From Flavihumibacter solisilvae (GTDB lineage: Bacteria > Bacteroidota > Bacteroidia > Chitinophagales > Chitinophagaceae), in the NCBI RefSeq assembly GCF_000814475.1, contig NZ_JSVC01000013.1:1-64000 (forward strand): 64,000 nucleotides of DNA. The letters run 5' to 3'. A program made the position numbers and the translations under genes. The notes beneath the pieces are model-generated. The model was not told where the DNA came from. It saw only the letters and a program-made list of their open reading frames with translations, and searched no databases. This document shows, in pieces, positions 8,622 to 16,949 of this stretch (within the stretch, counting starts at the first letter, position 1; every line of letters starts with the position of its first letter).

Positions 8622-9359
8622 ATGAAACTCGATATACTGGCAATAGGCGTTCATCCGGACGACGTGGAATTGGGTTGCTCCGGAACGATAATCAACGAGG
8701 TAAAGAAGGGAAAAAAGGTAGGCATTCTGGATCTGACCCAGGGAGAACTTGGAACCCGCGGCACCATTGAAACCCGCTACGCCGAGGCGGCACGCGCAGC
8801 CCAGCTGATGGGAGTGCAGGTGCGGGCGAACCTCTGCATGCGCGACGGTTTTTTTATAGACGACGAAACGCATAAGATGCAGTTAATCAAGGCTATCCGC
8901 CGCTACCAACCCGAAGTGATATTGGCAAATGCCCTGGAAGACAGGCACCCGGATCACGGCAGGGCGGGAAAGCTGATTGCCGAGGCAAGTTTCCTGGCCG
9001 GACTGCTTAAGATCCAGACGACCGACGACGAGGGGAACCAGCAGGAAAGGTGGCGGCCGAAGTACGTACTCCATTATATCCAGGACCGCCTGCAGGAACC
9101 CGACCTGGTGGTAGACATCTCCGATGTATTCGACCAGCGCATGCTGGCAATAGAGGCCTACACTACCCAATTCTACAATCCCGACATGGAGGACGACGGT
9201 CCACAGACCTATATCTCCACACCCGACTTCCGCGAAAGTGTGGTGGCAAGGGCGCGCATGATGGGTAAGCGGATCGGTGTTCGCTTTGCGGAAGGATTTA
9301 CCACCCAAAAGTCGCTGGGAATTAAAAGTCTCGACGCGCTGATCCAGAACGAAACCTGA
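8622..9359 (+). CDS. bshB1: Bacillithiol biosynthesis deacetylase BshB1
   Basis: 245-residue zinc-dependent LmbE/PIG-L family N-deacetylase. BshB1 removes the acetyl group from GlcNAc-malate, the second step of bacillithiol synthesis in the cytoplasm. The N-terminal motif HPDDVELGCSGTI and the later DRHPDHGRAG are the metal- and substrate-binding signatures. Length and order match BshB1 of Bacillota and Bacteroidota. The frame is open upstream to 8265, but that part is antisense to the helicase. The start at 8622 is chosen because the family motif begins just after it and a promoter box lies at 8608-8615. The partner genes bshA and bshC are not in this window. Confidence 0.93.
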   Translation: MKLDILAIGVHPDDVELGCSGTIINEVKKGKKVGILDLTQGELGTRGTIETRYAEAARAAQLMGVQVRANLCMRDGFFIDDETHKMQLIKAIRRYQPEVILANALEDRHPDHGRAGKLIAEASFLAGLLKIQTTDDEGNQQERWRPKYVLHYIQDRLQEPDLVVDISDVFDQRMLAIEAYTTQFYNPDMEDDGPQTYISTPDFRESVVARARMMGKRIGVRFAEGFTTQKSLGIKSLDALIQNET

Positions 9360-9453
9360 TCGTATCCGATCATTCGGATATCGCCTTGGGGTATAGTGGA
9401 AAATTAATTATGTTATATATTTTCCTCAGGCACGGATTATGAATGGATGGGTG

Positions 9454-9461
9454 TAATTTTG
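9454..9461 (+). promoter_or_regulatory. Probable -7 box for the desaturase gene
   Basis: TAATTTTG is an exact TAnnTTTG, 37 nt before the start codon at 9499. No TTG at the expected upstream distance was found, so the promoter is only partly supported. Confidence 0.45.
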
Positions 9462-9498
9462 CGTCCTGTATTAATTCATCGAACCCAGAGTAATTCAC

Positions 9499-10566
9499 AT
9501 GGTGACTCCAAAATTTACTACCTCGGCTCAGTCGTTTCATACCGAACTGAAGAAAAGGATCAGCAGCTACTTTGAAGAGATCGGCAAGCCGTCTACGGGA
9601 AACAACAACCTGTATACAAAAGCCATCATCCTGTTTGTGGCTTTCACTTTTGTGTATGTGCACCTCGTGTTCTTTACACCAGTATTATGGCTTGCAGTGC
9701 TCGAGTGTGTGTTGCTTGGAGGAACGGTAGCGGCGATAGGGTTCAACATTATGCACGATGGCGCACATGGCAGCTTCAGTAAATACAAATGGGTGAACCA
9801 GCTTGCTGCGTTCTCATTGAATATCCTGGGCGGAAATAATTTCATGTGGAACGTAAAACACAATGTGATCCACCACGCTTATACAAATGTGGACGGTGTG
9901 GATGATGACATCGACATCCAGCCCTGGATGCGCATGAGCACCACGCAGAAAAAATACAAGATGCACAAGTACCAGCACCTCTATTTCTGGCTGCTGTATT
10001 CCATGCTGTACATCCTCTGGATCTTCGTTCTTGATTATGAGAAATATTTCAAAAGCCGTATCGGCAACATGCCCCTTAAGAAAATGACCAGGGCTGATCA
10101 TTTTGTTTTCTGGGGATTCAAGGCACTTCACCTTTTCCTCTTCGTAGGACTCCCGATTTATATCGTCGGCTTCAAGCTGTGGCTGATCGGATTCCTGATT
10201 TATACCTGCATTGCCGGTTTTGTGATCAGCATGGTGTTCCAGCTGGCACACACCGTTGAGCATACTGCTTTCCCTGTACCTGACGCTGAGACCGGCAAAC
10301 TGGAAGACGAATGGGCGGTTCACCAGCTGAAGACGACTGCAAACTTTGCTACTGATAATAGAGTGGTGAGCTGGCTGCTGGGCGGATTGAATTTCCAGAT
10401 CGAGCACCATCTCTTCCCCAAGATCTCGCATGTGCATTATCCTGCCATCAGCAAGATCATCCGCCAGGCTTGCCTCGAATATGGCATTCCCTACATTGAG
10501 TATGCGAAAACACGTTATGCAGTAGCGTCGCATGTTTCTTTCCTCCGTCATATGGGAAGGGCCTAA
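9499..10566 (+). CDS. Membrane fatty acid (acyl-CoA/acyl-lipid) desaturase
   Basis: 355-residue integral membrane di-iron desaturase that introduces a double bond into fatty acyl chains. The three histidine boxes are clear: HDGAHG (near residue 84), HNVIHHAYTN (near 120) and QIEHHLFP (near 304). The Q in the third box is typical of front-end and related linoleoyl-CoA-desaturase-like enzymes (PF00487). There is no fused cytochrome b5 domain. Hydrophobic segments lie around residues 40-85, 160-185 and 205-245. It is a single gene with its own promoter box; the aguB gene follows after 36 bp and has its own box. Position specificity is not predictable. Confidence 0.92.
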   Translation: MVTPKFTTSAQSFHTELKKRISSYFEEIGKPSTGNNNLYTKAIILFVAFTFVYVHLVFFTPVLWLAVLECVLLGGTVAAIGFNIMHDGAHGSFSKYKWVNQLAAFSLNILGGNNFMWNVKHNVIHHAYTNVDGVDDDIDIQPWMRMSTTQKKYKMHKYQHLYFWLLYSMLYILWIFVLDYEKYFKSRIGNMPLKKMTRADHFVFWGFKALHLFLFVGLPIYIVGFKLWLIGFLIYTCIAGFVISMVFQLAHTVEHTAFPVPDAETGKLEDEWAVHQLKTTANFATDNRVVSWLLGGLNFQIEHHLFPKISHVHYPAISKIIRQACLEYGIPYIEYAKTRYAVASHVSFLRHMGRA

Positions 10567-10574
10567 GAAACCCG

Positions 10575-10582
10575 TACATTTG
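10575..10582 (+). promoter_or_regulatory. Bacteroidota -7 box for aguB-aguA
   Basis: TACATTTG, an exact TAnnTTTG, 20 nt before the aguB ATG and just after the desaturase stop codon. It predicts a short leader of about 15 nt for the aguB-aguA operon. Confidence 0.55.
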
Positions 10583-10602
10583 CCCCTTCAAACGGAAACA
10601 GC

Positions 10603-11478
10603 ATGTCAAGTGTAAAAGTGGGCATGGTACAGATGAGTTGTACCGCCAGTAAGGAGGAGAATTTGCAGAAAGCCATAACCGGCGTCCGTGAGGCCGCGGC
10701 GAAAGGCGCGCAGATCATCTGCCTGCAGGAACTCTTCACCTCGTTGTACTTCTGCGACGTGGAAGACTATGAAAATTTCAAACTGGCCGAACCGATTCCC
10801 GGTGCATCTACCGACGCGCTTTCAGCCGTTGCCGCCGAACTCGGTGTGGTGATCATTGCCTCACTGTTCGAAAAACGCACACAGGGAATCTATCACAATA
10901 CGACAGCCGTACTGGATGCAGATGGTTCTTACCTCGGTAAGTACCGGAAGATGCATATTCCCGATGACCCGGCTTACTACGAGAAATTTTATTTCACTCC
11001 CGGTGACCTGGGATATAAAGTATTCAAAACCCGCTTCGCCACTTTTGGTGTGCTGATCTGCTGGGACCAGTGGTACCCTGAAGCAGCTCGCATCACTTCC
11101 CTAATGGGTGCCGAGATCCTGTTTTATCCTACCGCTATTGGCTGGGCTACATCGCAGGATGAAGACACTAACACCGAACAATACAATGCCTGGCAAACCA
11201 TTCAGCGCAGTCACGCAGTTGCCAACGGCGTGCACGTTGTGAGTGTGAACAGGGTCGGACTGGAGCAGGAAGGTGCTATGAAATTCTGGGGTGGCTCATT
11301 TGTCGCCAACCCTTTCGGAACTGTGCTGAAGCAGCTTTCGCACGATGATGAGGACGTACATGTGATGACCCTCGACCTCGGCAAGACAGACCGTTACCGT
11401 ACGCACTGGCCGTTCCTGCGCGACAGGCGGATCGACTCCTACCAGCCCATTACCAAGCGATATATTGATGAAGACTAA
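10603..11478 (+). CDS. aguB: N-carbamoylputrescine amidase
   Basis: 291-residue carbon-nitrogen hydrolase that converts N-carbamoylputrescine to putrescine, CO2 and ammonia. The Glu-Lys-Cys triad is visible: Glu in LQELFTS (near residue 45), Lys in YRKMHIPDDP (near 120) and Cys in ICWDQWYPE (near 158). The length matches plant and bacterial AguB. Its stop codon overlaps the start of aguA by 11 bp. The two enzymes act in sequence (agmatine to N-carbamoylputrescine to putrescine), which firmly supports both names. Putrescine then feeds polyamine synthesis. Confidence 0.96.
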   Translation: MSSVKVGMVQMSCTASKEENLQKAITGVREAAAKGAQIICLQELFTSLYFCDVEDYENFKLAEPIPGASTDALSAVAAELGVVIIASLFEKRTQGIYHNTTAVLDADGSYLGKYRKMHIPDDPAYYEKFYFTPGDLGYKVFKTRFATFGVLICWDQWYPEAARITSLMGAEILFYPTAIGWATSQDEDTNTEQYNAWQTIQRSHAVANGVHVVSVNRVGLEQEGAMKFWGGSFVANPFGTVLKQLSHDDEDVHVMTLDLGKTDRYRTHWPFLRDRRIDSYQPITKRYIDED

Positions 11479-12517
11479 GACTCCCTTCGAATCCGGTTAT
11501 TACTTCCCGGCCGAATTTGCCCCGCATACTGCAACCTGGCTTAGCTGGCCGCATAAGGAAGCTTCATGGCCCGGTAAAATCCATACCATCTACCCGTATT
11601 ATGCGCAGTTCATCAAAGTGCTGGCAGAGAGCGAGCAGGTGTGCATCAACGTGAATGACGAAAAGATGCTGCAGTTTGCTAAGAATTGCCTGCAGGAAGC
11701 TGGCGTGGATATGTCGCAGGTGCAGTTTTTCCTGCATCCCACCAATGATGCCTGGTGCCGTGACCATGGTCCGGCTTTTTTGGTGAACCCCGCTGCTGAA
11801 GACCATCGCAAAGTTGTGGTGGATTGGAACTACAACGCGTGGGGTGGAAAATATCCGCCTTACGACCTCGATGATGTGATCCCGACACTGGTCGCGAAAC
11901 ATTACAATATTCCCGTGTACTACCCGGGCATTATCATGGAAGGTGGCTCGGTTGAATTCAATGGGAAGGGTACATTGCTCACTTCAACAGCCTGCCTGTT
12001 GAATCCTAACAGGAACCCTCACCTGAAGCAGGGCGAAATTGAAAATTTCCTCCGGCAGTATTACGGTGTTGAACAGATACTCTGGGTCGACGAAGGTATC
12101 GTGGGTGACGACACCGATGGACATATCGACGATACCGTTCGCTTTGTTAATGAAGACACAGTGCTTACCGTGATCGAGGAAGACAGCGCGGATGAAAACT
12201 ACGAATTGCTGAAGGGCAACCTGCAGCAGCTGTCGGCCATGCGCCTGCAGAATGGTAAACAAATGAACATCGTTGAACTGCCGATGCCTGACCCGGTGAT
12301 CTTCGAAGACCAGCGACTGCCGGCTTCCTACGCGAACTTCTATATTGCCAATACGTCCGTAATTGTGCCGACATTCCGTTCCGATAAGGATGAAAAGGCG
12401 CTGAATATAATCCAGGATTGTTTTCCGGGGCGTAAGGTTGTGGGAATTGACTCAACAGAGATCATCTGGGGACTGGGTTCCTTCCATTGCCTCAGCCAGC
12501 AGGAACCAGCGGTTTAA
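11468..12517 (+). CDS. aguA: Agmatine deiminase
   Basis: 349-residue peptidylarginine-deiminase-fold (PF04371) enzyme that hydrolyses agmatine to N-carbamoylputrescine and ammonia. Conserved elements: WCRDHGPAF (substrate-binding Arg/Asp), GGSVEFNGKGTLLTS, GDDTDGHIDD and the C-terminal catalytic Cys in GSFHCLSQQ. The ATG at 11468 is preferred over the in-frame TTG at 11465. It overlaps the aguB 3' end by 11 bp, so translational coupling is likely. The 3' end overlaps the convergent methyltransferase gene by 26 bp. Confidence 0.96.
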   Translation: MKTKTPFESGYYFPAEFAPHTATWLSWPHKEASWPGKIHTIYPYYAQFIKVLAESEQVCINVNDEKMLQFAKNCLQEAGVDMSQVQFFLHPTNDAWCRDHGPAFLVNPAAEDHRKVVVDWNYNAWGGKYPPYDLDDVIPTLVAKHYNIPVYYPGIIMEGGSVEFNGKGTLLTSTACLLNPNRNPHLKQGEIENFLRQYYGVEQILWVDEGIVGDDTDGHIDDTVRFVNEDTVLTVIEEDSADENYELLKGNLQQLSAMRLQNGKQMNIVELPMPDPVIFEDQRLPASYANFYIANTSVIVPTFRSDKDEKALNIIQDCFPGRKVVGIDSTEIIWGLGSFHCLSQQEPAV

Positions 12518-13088
12518 GGTTTATGAACAATTCTGTACCTGCCCGCGGATTGATAGAATTGTAACAGTCGGCCATCACGTTTATTTCGAACAGCGGCTGG
12601 AATAAGCTTTCGTATTCTGCCTTACTGCCACCGAAAGGCGGACCGCCCTCGAACGCCCTGTTGAACAGTAGGCCGACAAGCCTGCCGTTTTTCTTCAGGA
12701 GGGCATGCATTTGTGACGCGTATGCTTTACGGAGTGAAGGCTGAAGGGCGCAGAAAAAAGTCTGTTCCAGCACCAGGTCGAATTGTCCCTCCATGGCAAA
12801 GAAATCACCGTTCAAAATTGTCAGTTCCTTTCCATGCCACTTGTTAAGCCTCATCGCCAGTGAAGTCGTGAGAAGGGGCGAAATATCTATCACAGTCACA
12901 TTCCTGAACCCATTGTGCAGCAAATACTCCACTTCATACCCATTCCCGCAGCCCGGGACCAGGATAGACAGGTCCTTATCGTTCAGTTGATCTATATAAT
13001 CCTTCAGCGGCGTCGATGGGTAGCCAACATCCCACGCCGTAGCGTTACTGCGGTAAAGCTCGTCCCAGTAAGAAGAATCGAAGTTCAT
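12492..13088 (-). CDS. SAM-dependent methyltransferase, thiopurine S-methyltransferase-like
   Basis: 198-residue class I methyltransferase. The N-terminus (YWDELYRSNATAWDVGYPSTP) and the SAM-binding motif (LSILVPGCGNGYEVEYLL) are those of the TPMT family (PF05724), common in Bacteroidota. In such proteins the substrate is usually unknown; thiols, selenium or tellurium compounds and halides have been reported for relatives. It is a single gene whose 3' end overlaps aguA by 26 bp. Its 5' side faces the ACCCGTCGGGT repeat element, which begins 12 bp upstream of the start codon. Confidence 0.88.
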   Translation of the reverse strand: MNFDSSYWDELYRSNATAWDVGYPSTPLKDYIDQLNDKDLSILVPGCGNGYEVEYLLHNGFRNVTVIDISPLLTTSLAMRLNKWHGKELTILNGDFFAMEGQFDLVLEQTFFCALQPSLRKAYASQMHALLKKNGRLVGLLFNRAFEGGPPFGGSKAEYESLFQPLFEINVMADCYNSINPRAGTELFINLKPLVPAG

Positions 13089-13099
13089 GCGTAATATTT

Positions 13100-13159
13100 A
13101 CCCGTCGGGTCCCACCCGTCGGGTCTCACCCGTCGGGTGAAGTTGGGTGAAAACACCGG
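13100..13159 (+). repeat. ACCCGTCGGGT palindrome-array element, copy 1
   Basis: Three perfect copies of the 11-bp near-palindrome ACCCGTCGGGT (13100, 13114, 13128) at a 14-bp period, separated by CCC and CTC. They are followed by a tail containing TTGGGTGAAAACACCG (13143-13158). The same array and tail recur in the same orientation at 19385-19472. The element lies between the divergent methyltransferase and acyl-CoA dehydrogenase genes. It looks like a dispersed REP-like or regulatory repeat. Confidence 0.85.
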
Positions 13160-13212
13160 AAGTTAGCGCAAATAATTTTTACTAACAGGCGTTAGTTGAA
13201 TGGTAATTCGGT

Positions 13213-13220
13213 TATTTTTG
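13213..13220 (+). promoter_or_regulatory. Bacteroidota -7 box for acyl-CoA dehydrogenase
   Basis: TATTTTTG, an exact TAnnTTTG. It falls inside the possible N-terminal extension of the gene, so it supports the start at 13242 rather than 13200. A TTG at 13196-13198 is only 14 nt away, closer than usual. Confidence 0.5.
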
Positions 13221-13241
13221 CCCCACTTTAACCCTGATAAC

Positions 13242-14396
13242 ATGCATTTTCAACTTAGTGAAGAGCACCTTATGATCCAGCGGGCAGCCCGTGATTTCGC
13301 CCAGAATCAATGCCTGCCCGGCGTTATCGAAAGAGACGATAAACAGAAATTTCCATTGGAACAGGTAATGCAGCTGGCAGACCTCGGGTTCATGGGAATG
13401 ATGGTCGACCCCGCATACGGTGGCGCCGGGATGGATACGATCAGCTATGTGCTGGCCATGGAAGAGATCAGTAAGATTGATGCAAGTGTGAGCGTAGTGA
13501 TGAGTGTGAACAACAGTCTTGTTTGCTGGGGACTGGAAACCTACGGTTCCGAAGAGCAGAAACAACGCTACCTCACACCGTTGGCACAGGGGAAAAAGGA
13601 TGGGGAACTTTATATCGGTGCCTTCCTGCTAAGTGAGCCTGAGGCCGGCAGTGATGCTACTTCACAGCGGACGATCGCTGAAGACAAGGGCGACCACTAC
13701 CTCCTTAACGGAACCAAGAATTGGATCACGAACGGATCTTCGGCTTCTGTTTACCTGGTGATCGCACAAACCGATGTGGAGCAGGGATCCCATGGCATCA
13801 ATGCATTTATAATAGAAAAGAACTGGCCCGGCGTAACCGTTGGTGCCAAAGAAAATAAGCTCGGTATCCGCGGCAGTGATACGCATAGCATTTCATTCAG
13901 CGATGTAAAAGTGCCCAAGGAGAACAGGATCGGTGATGACGGTTCCGGGTTCCGGTTCGCGATGAAGACACTGGCAGGCGGACGGATTGGCATTGCTTCC
14001 CAGGCACTCGGCATCGCAAGTGGTGCGTTTGAGCTGGCATTGAATTATTCCAAACAACGCAAAGCATTTGGAAAGGAGATCATGCATCACCAGGCCATCC
14101 AGTTCAAGCTGGCAGATATGGCAACCAAAGTGGAAGCTGCAAGACTTCTATGCCTGAAGGCCGCGTGGGAAAAGGACAATAAAATTGACTACACTCTCAG
14201 CGGATCTATGGCAAAAGTATTCGCATCCGAAGCAGCCATGTGGGTTTCTACTGAAGCCGTTCAGGTACATGGCGGTTACGGGTATGTAAAGGAATATCAT
14301 GTCGAGCGACTGATGCGCGATGCCAAGATCACGCAGATCTACGAAGGAACCAGCGAAGTTCAGCGGATTGTTATCAGCCGCGCGATCCTTAAATAA
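13242..14396 (+). CDS. Acyl-CoA dehydrogenase, short-chain/butyryl-CoA type
   Basis: 384-residue FAD enzyme that oxidises acyl-CoA to 2-enoyl-CoA in beta-oxidation or branched-chain amino acid breakdown, passing electrons to ETF. Domain order is normal: N-terminal helices (FQLSEEHLMIQRAARDFA), middle beta domain (FLLSEPEAGSDA, NGTKNWITNG) and C-terminal helices with the catalytic Glu in IYEGTSEVQRIVI. The frame is open back to 13200, but the start at 13242 fits family length, and a promoter box lies between the two. Chain-length specificity cannot be fixed; the motifs are closest to short-chain enzymes. Confidence 0.94.
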   Translation: MHFQLSEEHLMIQRAARDFAQNQCLPGVIERDDKQKFPLEQVMQLADLGFMGMMVDPAYGGAGMDTISYVLAMEEISKIDASVSVVMSVNNSLVCWGLETYGSEEQKQRYLTPLAQGKKDGELYIGAFLLSEPEAGSDATSQRTIAEDKGDHYLLNGTKNWITNGSSASVYLVIAQTDVEQGSHGINAFIIEKNWPGVTVGAKENKLGIRGSDTHSISFSDVKVPKENRIGDDGSGFRFAMKTLAGGRIGIASQALGIASGAFELALNYSKQRKAFGKEIMHHQAIQFKLADMATKVEAARLLCLKAAWEKDNKIDYTLSGSMAKVFASEAAMWVSTEAVQVHGGYGYVKEYHVERLMRDAKITQIYEGTSEVQRIVISRAILK

Positions 14397-14397
14397 G

Positions 14398-14428
14398 TTT
14401 TGCATAGTGGTTGACTCGTGTAGCTTTG
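14398..14428 (+). promoter_or_regulatory. Near-consensus Bacteroidota promoter of yggS
   Basis: TTTTG (14398-14402) and TAGCTTTG (14421-14428) are separated by 18 nt, an excellent match to the Bacteroidota consensus. The start codon follows only 4 nt after the -7 box, which predicts a leaderless or nearly leaderless mRNA. Confidence 0.7.
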
Positions 14429-14432
14429 CAGC

Positions 14433-15110
14433 ATGGCGATCCACATCTCGAATTACCAGGAGTTACGCGACCTATGCCGTGAGGCAGGCGCAACGCTGGT
14501 TGCAGTAAGCAAAACAAAGCCTTCCTCAGAAATCAACTCGCTCTACGAACTGGGCCAGCGTGATTTCGGTGAGAATTATGTGCAGGAACTGGCGGATAAA
14601 AAACCGGAACTGCCTGCCGATATTCACTGGCATTATATAGGTCACCTCCAGTCGAATAAAGTCAAATACATTGCATCATTCGTTCACCTGGTTCATGGTG
14701 TGGATGGACTGAAACTGCTGCAGGAGATCAATAAGCAGGCGGCCAAACATCACCGCACTATTGACTGTTTGCTGCAGGTGCATATCGCCAGGGAAGAAAC
14801 CAAGTTCGGTCTTGACGAAAAGGAACTGGAAGAACTTATTTCTACCGTCCGCAATAACGCGGGTGAGTATGCGAACATACGCATTACCGGTTTCATGGGA
14901 ATGGGATCATTCAGTGAAGACCCGAAGGTTGTCCGCCCCGAGTTCCGTCACCTCAGGCAGCTTTATGATCATTACGCCTCACAACAGCAGAGCGCGACCG
15001 TTAATCTCCATACTTTATCAATGGGCATGAGTGGTGACTACCGCATTGCACTCGAAGAGGGAAGCAATATGCTGCGCATTGGCAGCCTGTTGTTTGGTTC
15101 GCGGAATTAA
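14433..15110 (+). CDS. YggS/PROSC family pyridoxal-phosphate-binding protein
   Basis: 225-residue single-domain alanine-racemase-like barrel that binds PLP and keeps free PLP and amino/keto acid pools balanced; no enzymatic activity is known for the family. The PLP lysine is K27 in VAVSKTKP. Other signatures are GENYVQEL, WHYIGHLQSNK, FGL, MGMGSF and the phosphate-binding LSMGMSGDY with IALEEGSNMLRIGSLLFG. Length is standard. It ends convergently with the intradiol-dioxygenase-like gene, overlapping by 4 nt. Confidence 0.94.
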   Translation: MAIHISNYQELRDLCREAGATLVAVSKTKPSSEINSLYELGQRDFGENYVQELADKKPELPADIHWHYIGHLQSNKVKYIASFVHLVHGVDGLKLLQEINKQAAKHHRTIDCLLQVHIAREETKFGLDEKELEELISTVRNNAGEYANIRITGFMGMGSFSEDPKVVRPEFRHLRQLYDHYASQQQSATVNLHTLSMGMSGDYRIALEEGSNMLRIGSLLFGSRN

Positions 15111-15754
15111 TAATCGTCGATATTCAGTCCTAATATAATATCGCGCGTTGCAGCAAGTACTCCATTCTGCTCATTAACCTGCAGCACACCATCACCGCCT
15201 TTGGGTTTACCTCGTTGCGACGCTGATGGAAGGTTAGGATCGCCGGCAAACAGGTATTCATCGATCCAGTAAGCGGTCTTGCCCGGTTCCTTCAAAGTGG
15301 CATGGATATGGGCGGGTGCCCCACCTTCGGGGTATGCTCCCGGCCGCAGGGTATAGAACCGGTATTCCCCTTTTTGATTGGTCCGAACCCATCCCCGCAG
15401 GTAACCGTGGCGCTTGCCCCATCCCTGTTCCCCTCCCATAGTCGGGTAGCGACCCGATTGGTCGGTGTGATACGCATACAGGATCACCCCAGGGGCGGGA
15501 GTCTTGCCGTCGCGCTGGTAAATGGTTCCGCTTAAAACCAATTTCGGTCCGTTTAAGCTGAAATCAGGAAGCGTATCAACTTCATTGAGCACGCTGAAAG
15601 GAACAGGACATTCGTAAATCGCTTCGCAGCCTTCACACCGTCCGCCAACCCTTGTGTCAGCTGCATCCGGTTTATTTACAGAAGGACTCGACTGTGAGCA
15701 GGCAAAAAGCGGGAAAAGAACATAGGTTGTCAAAGTGAAAACTGCCGTTTTCAT
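15107..15754 (-). CDS. Intradiol ring-cleavage dioxygenase-like lipoprotein
   Basis: 215-residue protein with a lipoprotein signal (hydrophobic residues 4-17, FAC lipobox with Cys near 19). Its domain is related to the catechol/protocatechuate dioxygenase family (PF00775). The non-haem iron ligands are present: Tyr in SGRYPT, Tyr in GAYPEGG, and two His in APAHIHATL. A Cys pair in GRCEGCEAIYECP is typical of the exported Bacteroidota group. The natural substrate of these surface or periplasmic homologues is not established, so breakdown of an aromatic is inference only. It is divergent from the LytS kinase. Confidence 0.85.
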   Translation of the reverse strand: MKTAVFTLTTYVLFPLFACSQSSPSVNKPDAADTRVGGRCEGCEAIYECPVPFSVLNEVDTLPDFSLNGPKLVLSGTIYQRDGKTPAPGVILYAYHTDQSGRYPTMGGEQGWGKRHGYLRGWVRTNQKGEYRFYTLRPGAYPEGGAPAHIHATLKEPGKTAYWIDEYLFAGDPNLPSASQRGKPKGGDGVLQVNEQNGVLAATRDIILGLNIDDY

Positions 15755-15920
15755 GACCTGGTATTTTCATCAAAATTGAGAACTACCGGCCATACACCTG
15801 GAGCCCTTTACACCAATGGAAGGAATCCCCTGATGAATGACAATCCTGTAGTTTGTCAAGATAATGCTGCCATTGGTGGAAGCTAATTGTCCGCCCGCTT
15901 TTTGTACATTTATTTTAGGT

Positions 15921-16949
15921 ATGCGCAACAGTTCATTCATTTTCCGGTATAAGCTGCACCATGTTTTTTTCTGGCTGCTGATCCTCGGGGCGTGGTACTT
16001 CCTGCGGTATGATGGCTTCTCTTCCCGTGGCCTTGCATTCCGTGTAACACTCGTAAAGGTTGCGGACCTTGCATTGATGGTGTATATCACCAATTACGTG
16101 CTGATTCCACGTTTGCTGTACAAGAAAAAGTACGGCTGGTTTGCACTCTGTTATTTTTCGATGATCCTGCTGAGCAGCATTTTCAAGATGAATATCCTCG
16201 GCCAACTCATGCATAACCCGCATTTGTTCAGCCTGACAGGTGGTAACTTAAGGGCAAGAATTTACGACAATATCATCCCGCATTTTTTCCTGGTCACGGC
16301 AGGAGCAGCCGTGAAATTGCTGTTCGATTATGCCGGCATGCAGAAGCGGATGAGTGAAATGGCAAAAGAGAAAGCTGAGGCCGAGCTTCATTTCCTGAAG
16401 TCGCAGATCAACCCGCATTTCCTTTTCAATTCACTTAATTCGGTGTATTTCCTTATTGATAAGGAGAATGCTTTAGCGAGGAAGGCGCTGCACACTTTCT
16501 CCGAGATGTTGCGTTTCCAGTTGTATGGAACGGGAGGGGAGAAGATCCCGATCGAACAGGAGATCCGTTACCTTGAAGACTATATCTCGCTGCAACGGTT
16601 ACGGATAAGCGAGAATAGCACGGTTGCATTTAACTACACTCCTGATGTAAATGGATTTCCCATAGAGCCGCTGTTGCTGACGCCGCTGGTGGAGAACGCT
16701 TTCAAACACTTATCACATTTTCCGCCGGAGAAAAAGAATGAGATCAGTATAGACCTGTCGCGTGTCAATGGCAACATGAGGTTTGTTGTGGAGAATACAC
16801 GTGAACCCGGGGGCAACACAGGGGAAAAGGGGGGCATCGGGCTGGCGAATGTGAAACGCAGGCTTCAGCTGCTGTATCCTGGCCGGCATAGTTTGCAGAT
16901 AATGGAAGAACCTGAATATTATAAAGTAGAAATGGAACTTACCATATGA
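15921..16949 (+). CDS. LytS/YehU-type sensor histidine kinase
   Basis: 342-residue membrane sensor kinase. The N-terminal 150 residues have about four membrane helices. A short coiled segment (RMSEMAKEKAEAEL) leads into the His_kinase domain (PF06580) with the phosphorylated His in QINPHFLFNSLNS and an ATPase part with VENAFKHL and GGIGLANVKRRL. The frame is open from 15864, but the start at 15921 places the first helix correctly and lies after an AT-rich promoter-like TACATTTA. It overlaps the response regulator by 4 nt (ATGA), so the two are translationally coupled. The signal is unknown. Confidence 0.93.
   Translation: MRNSSFIFRYKLHHVFFWLLILGAWYFLRYDGFSSRGLAFRVTLVKVADLALMVYITNYVLIPRLLYKKKYGWFALCYFSMILLSSIFKMNILGQLMHNPHLFSLTGGNLRARIYDNIIPHFFLVTAGAAVKLLFDYAGMQKRMSEMAKEKAEAELHFLKSQINPHFLFNSLNSVYFLIDKENALARKALHTFSEMLRFQLYGTGGEKIPIEQEIRYLEDYISLQRLRISENSTVAFNYTPDVNGFPIEPLLLTPLVENAFKHLSHFPPEKKNEISIDLSRVNGNMRFVVENTREPGGNTGEKGGIGLANVKRRLQLLYPGRHSLQIMEEPEYYKVEMELTI

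Noticed and set aside
9814-10551. Long frame (245 codons) antisense to the desaturase
   Set aside because: Shadow of a gene with clear histidine boxes.
13100-13159. The ACCCGTCGGGT array as a CRISPR array
   Set aside because: The units are 11 bp with 3-bp spacers, far too short for CRISPR repeats and spacers.
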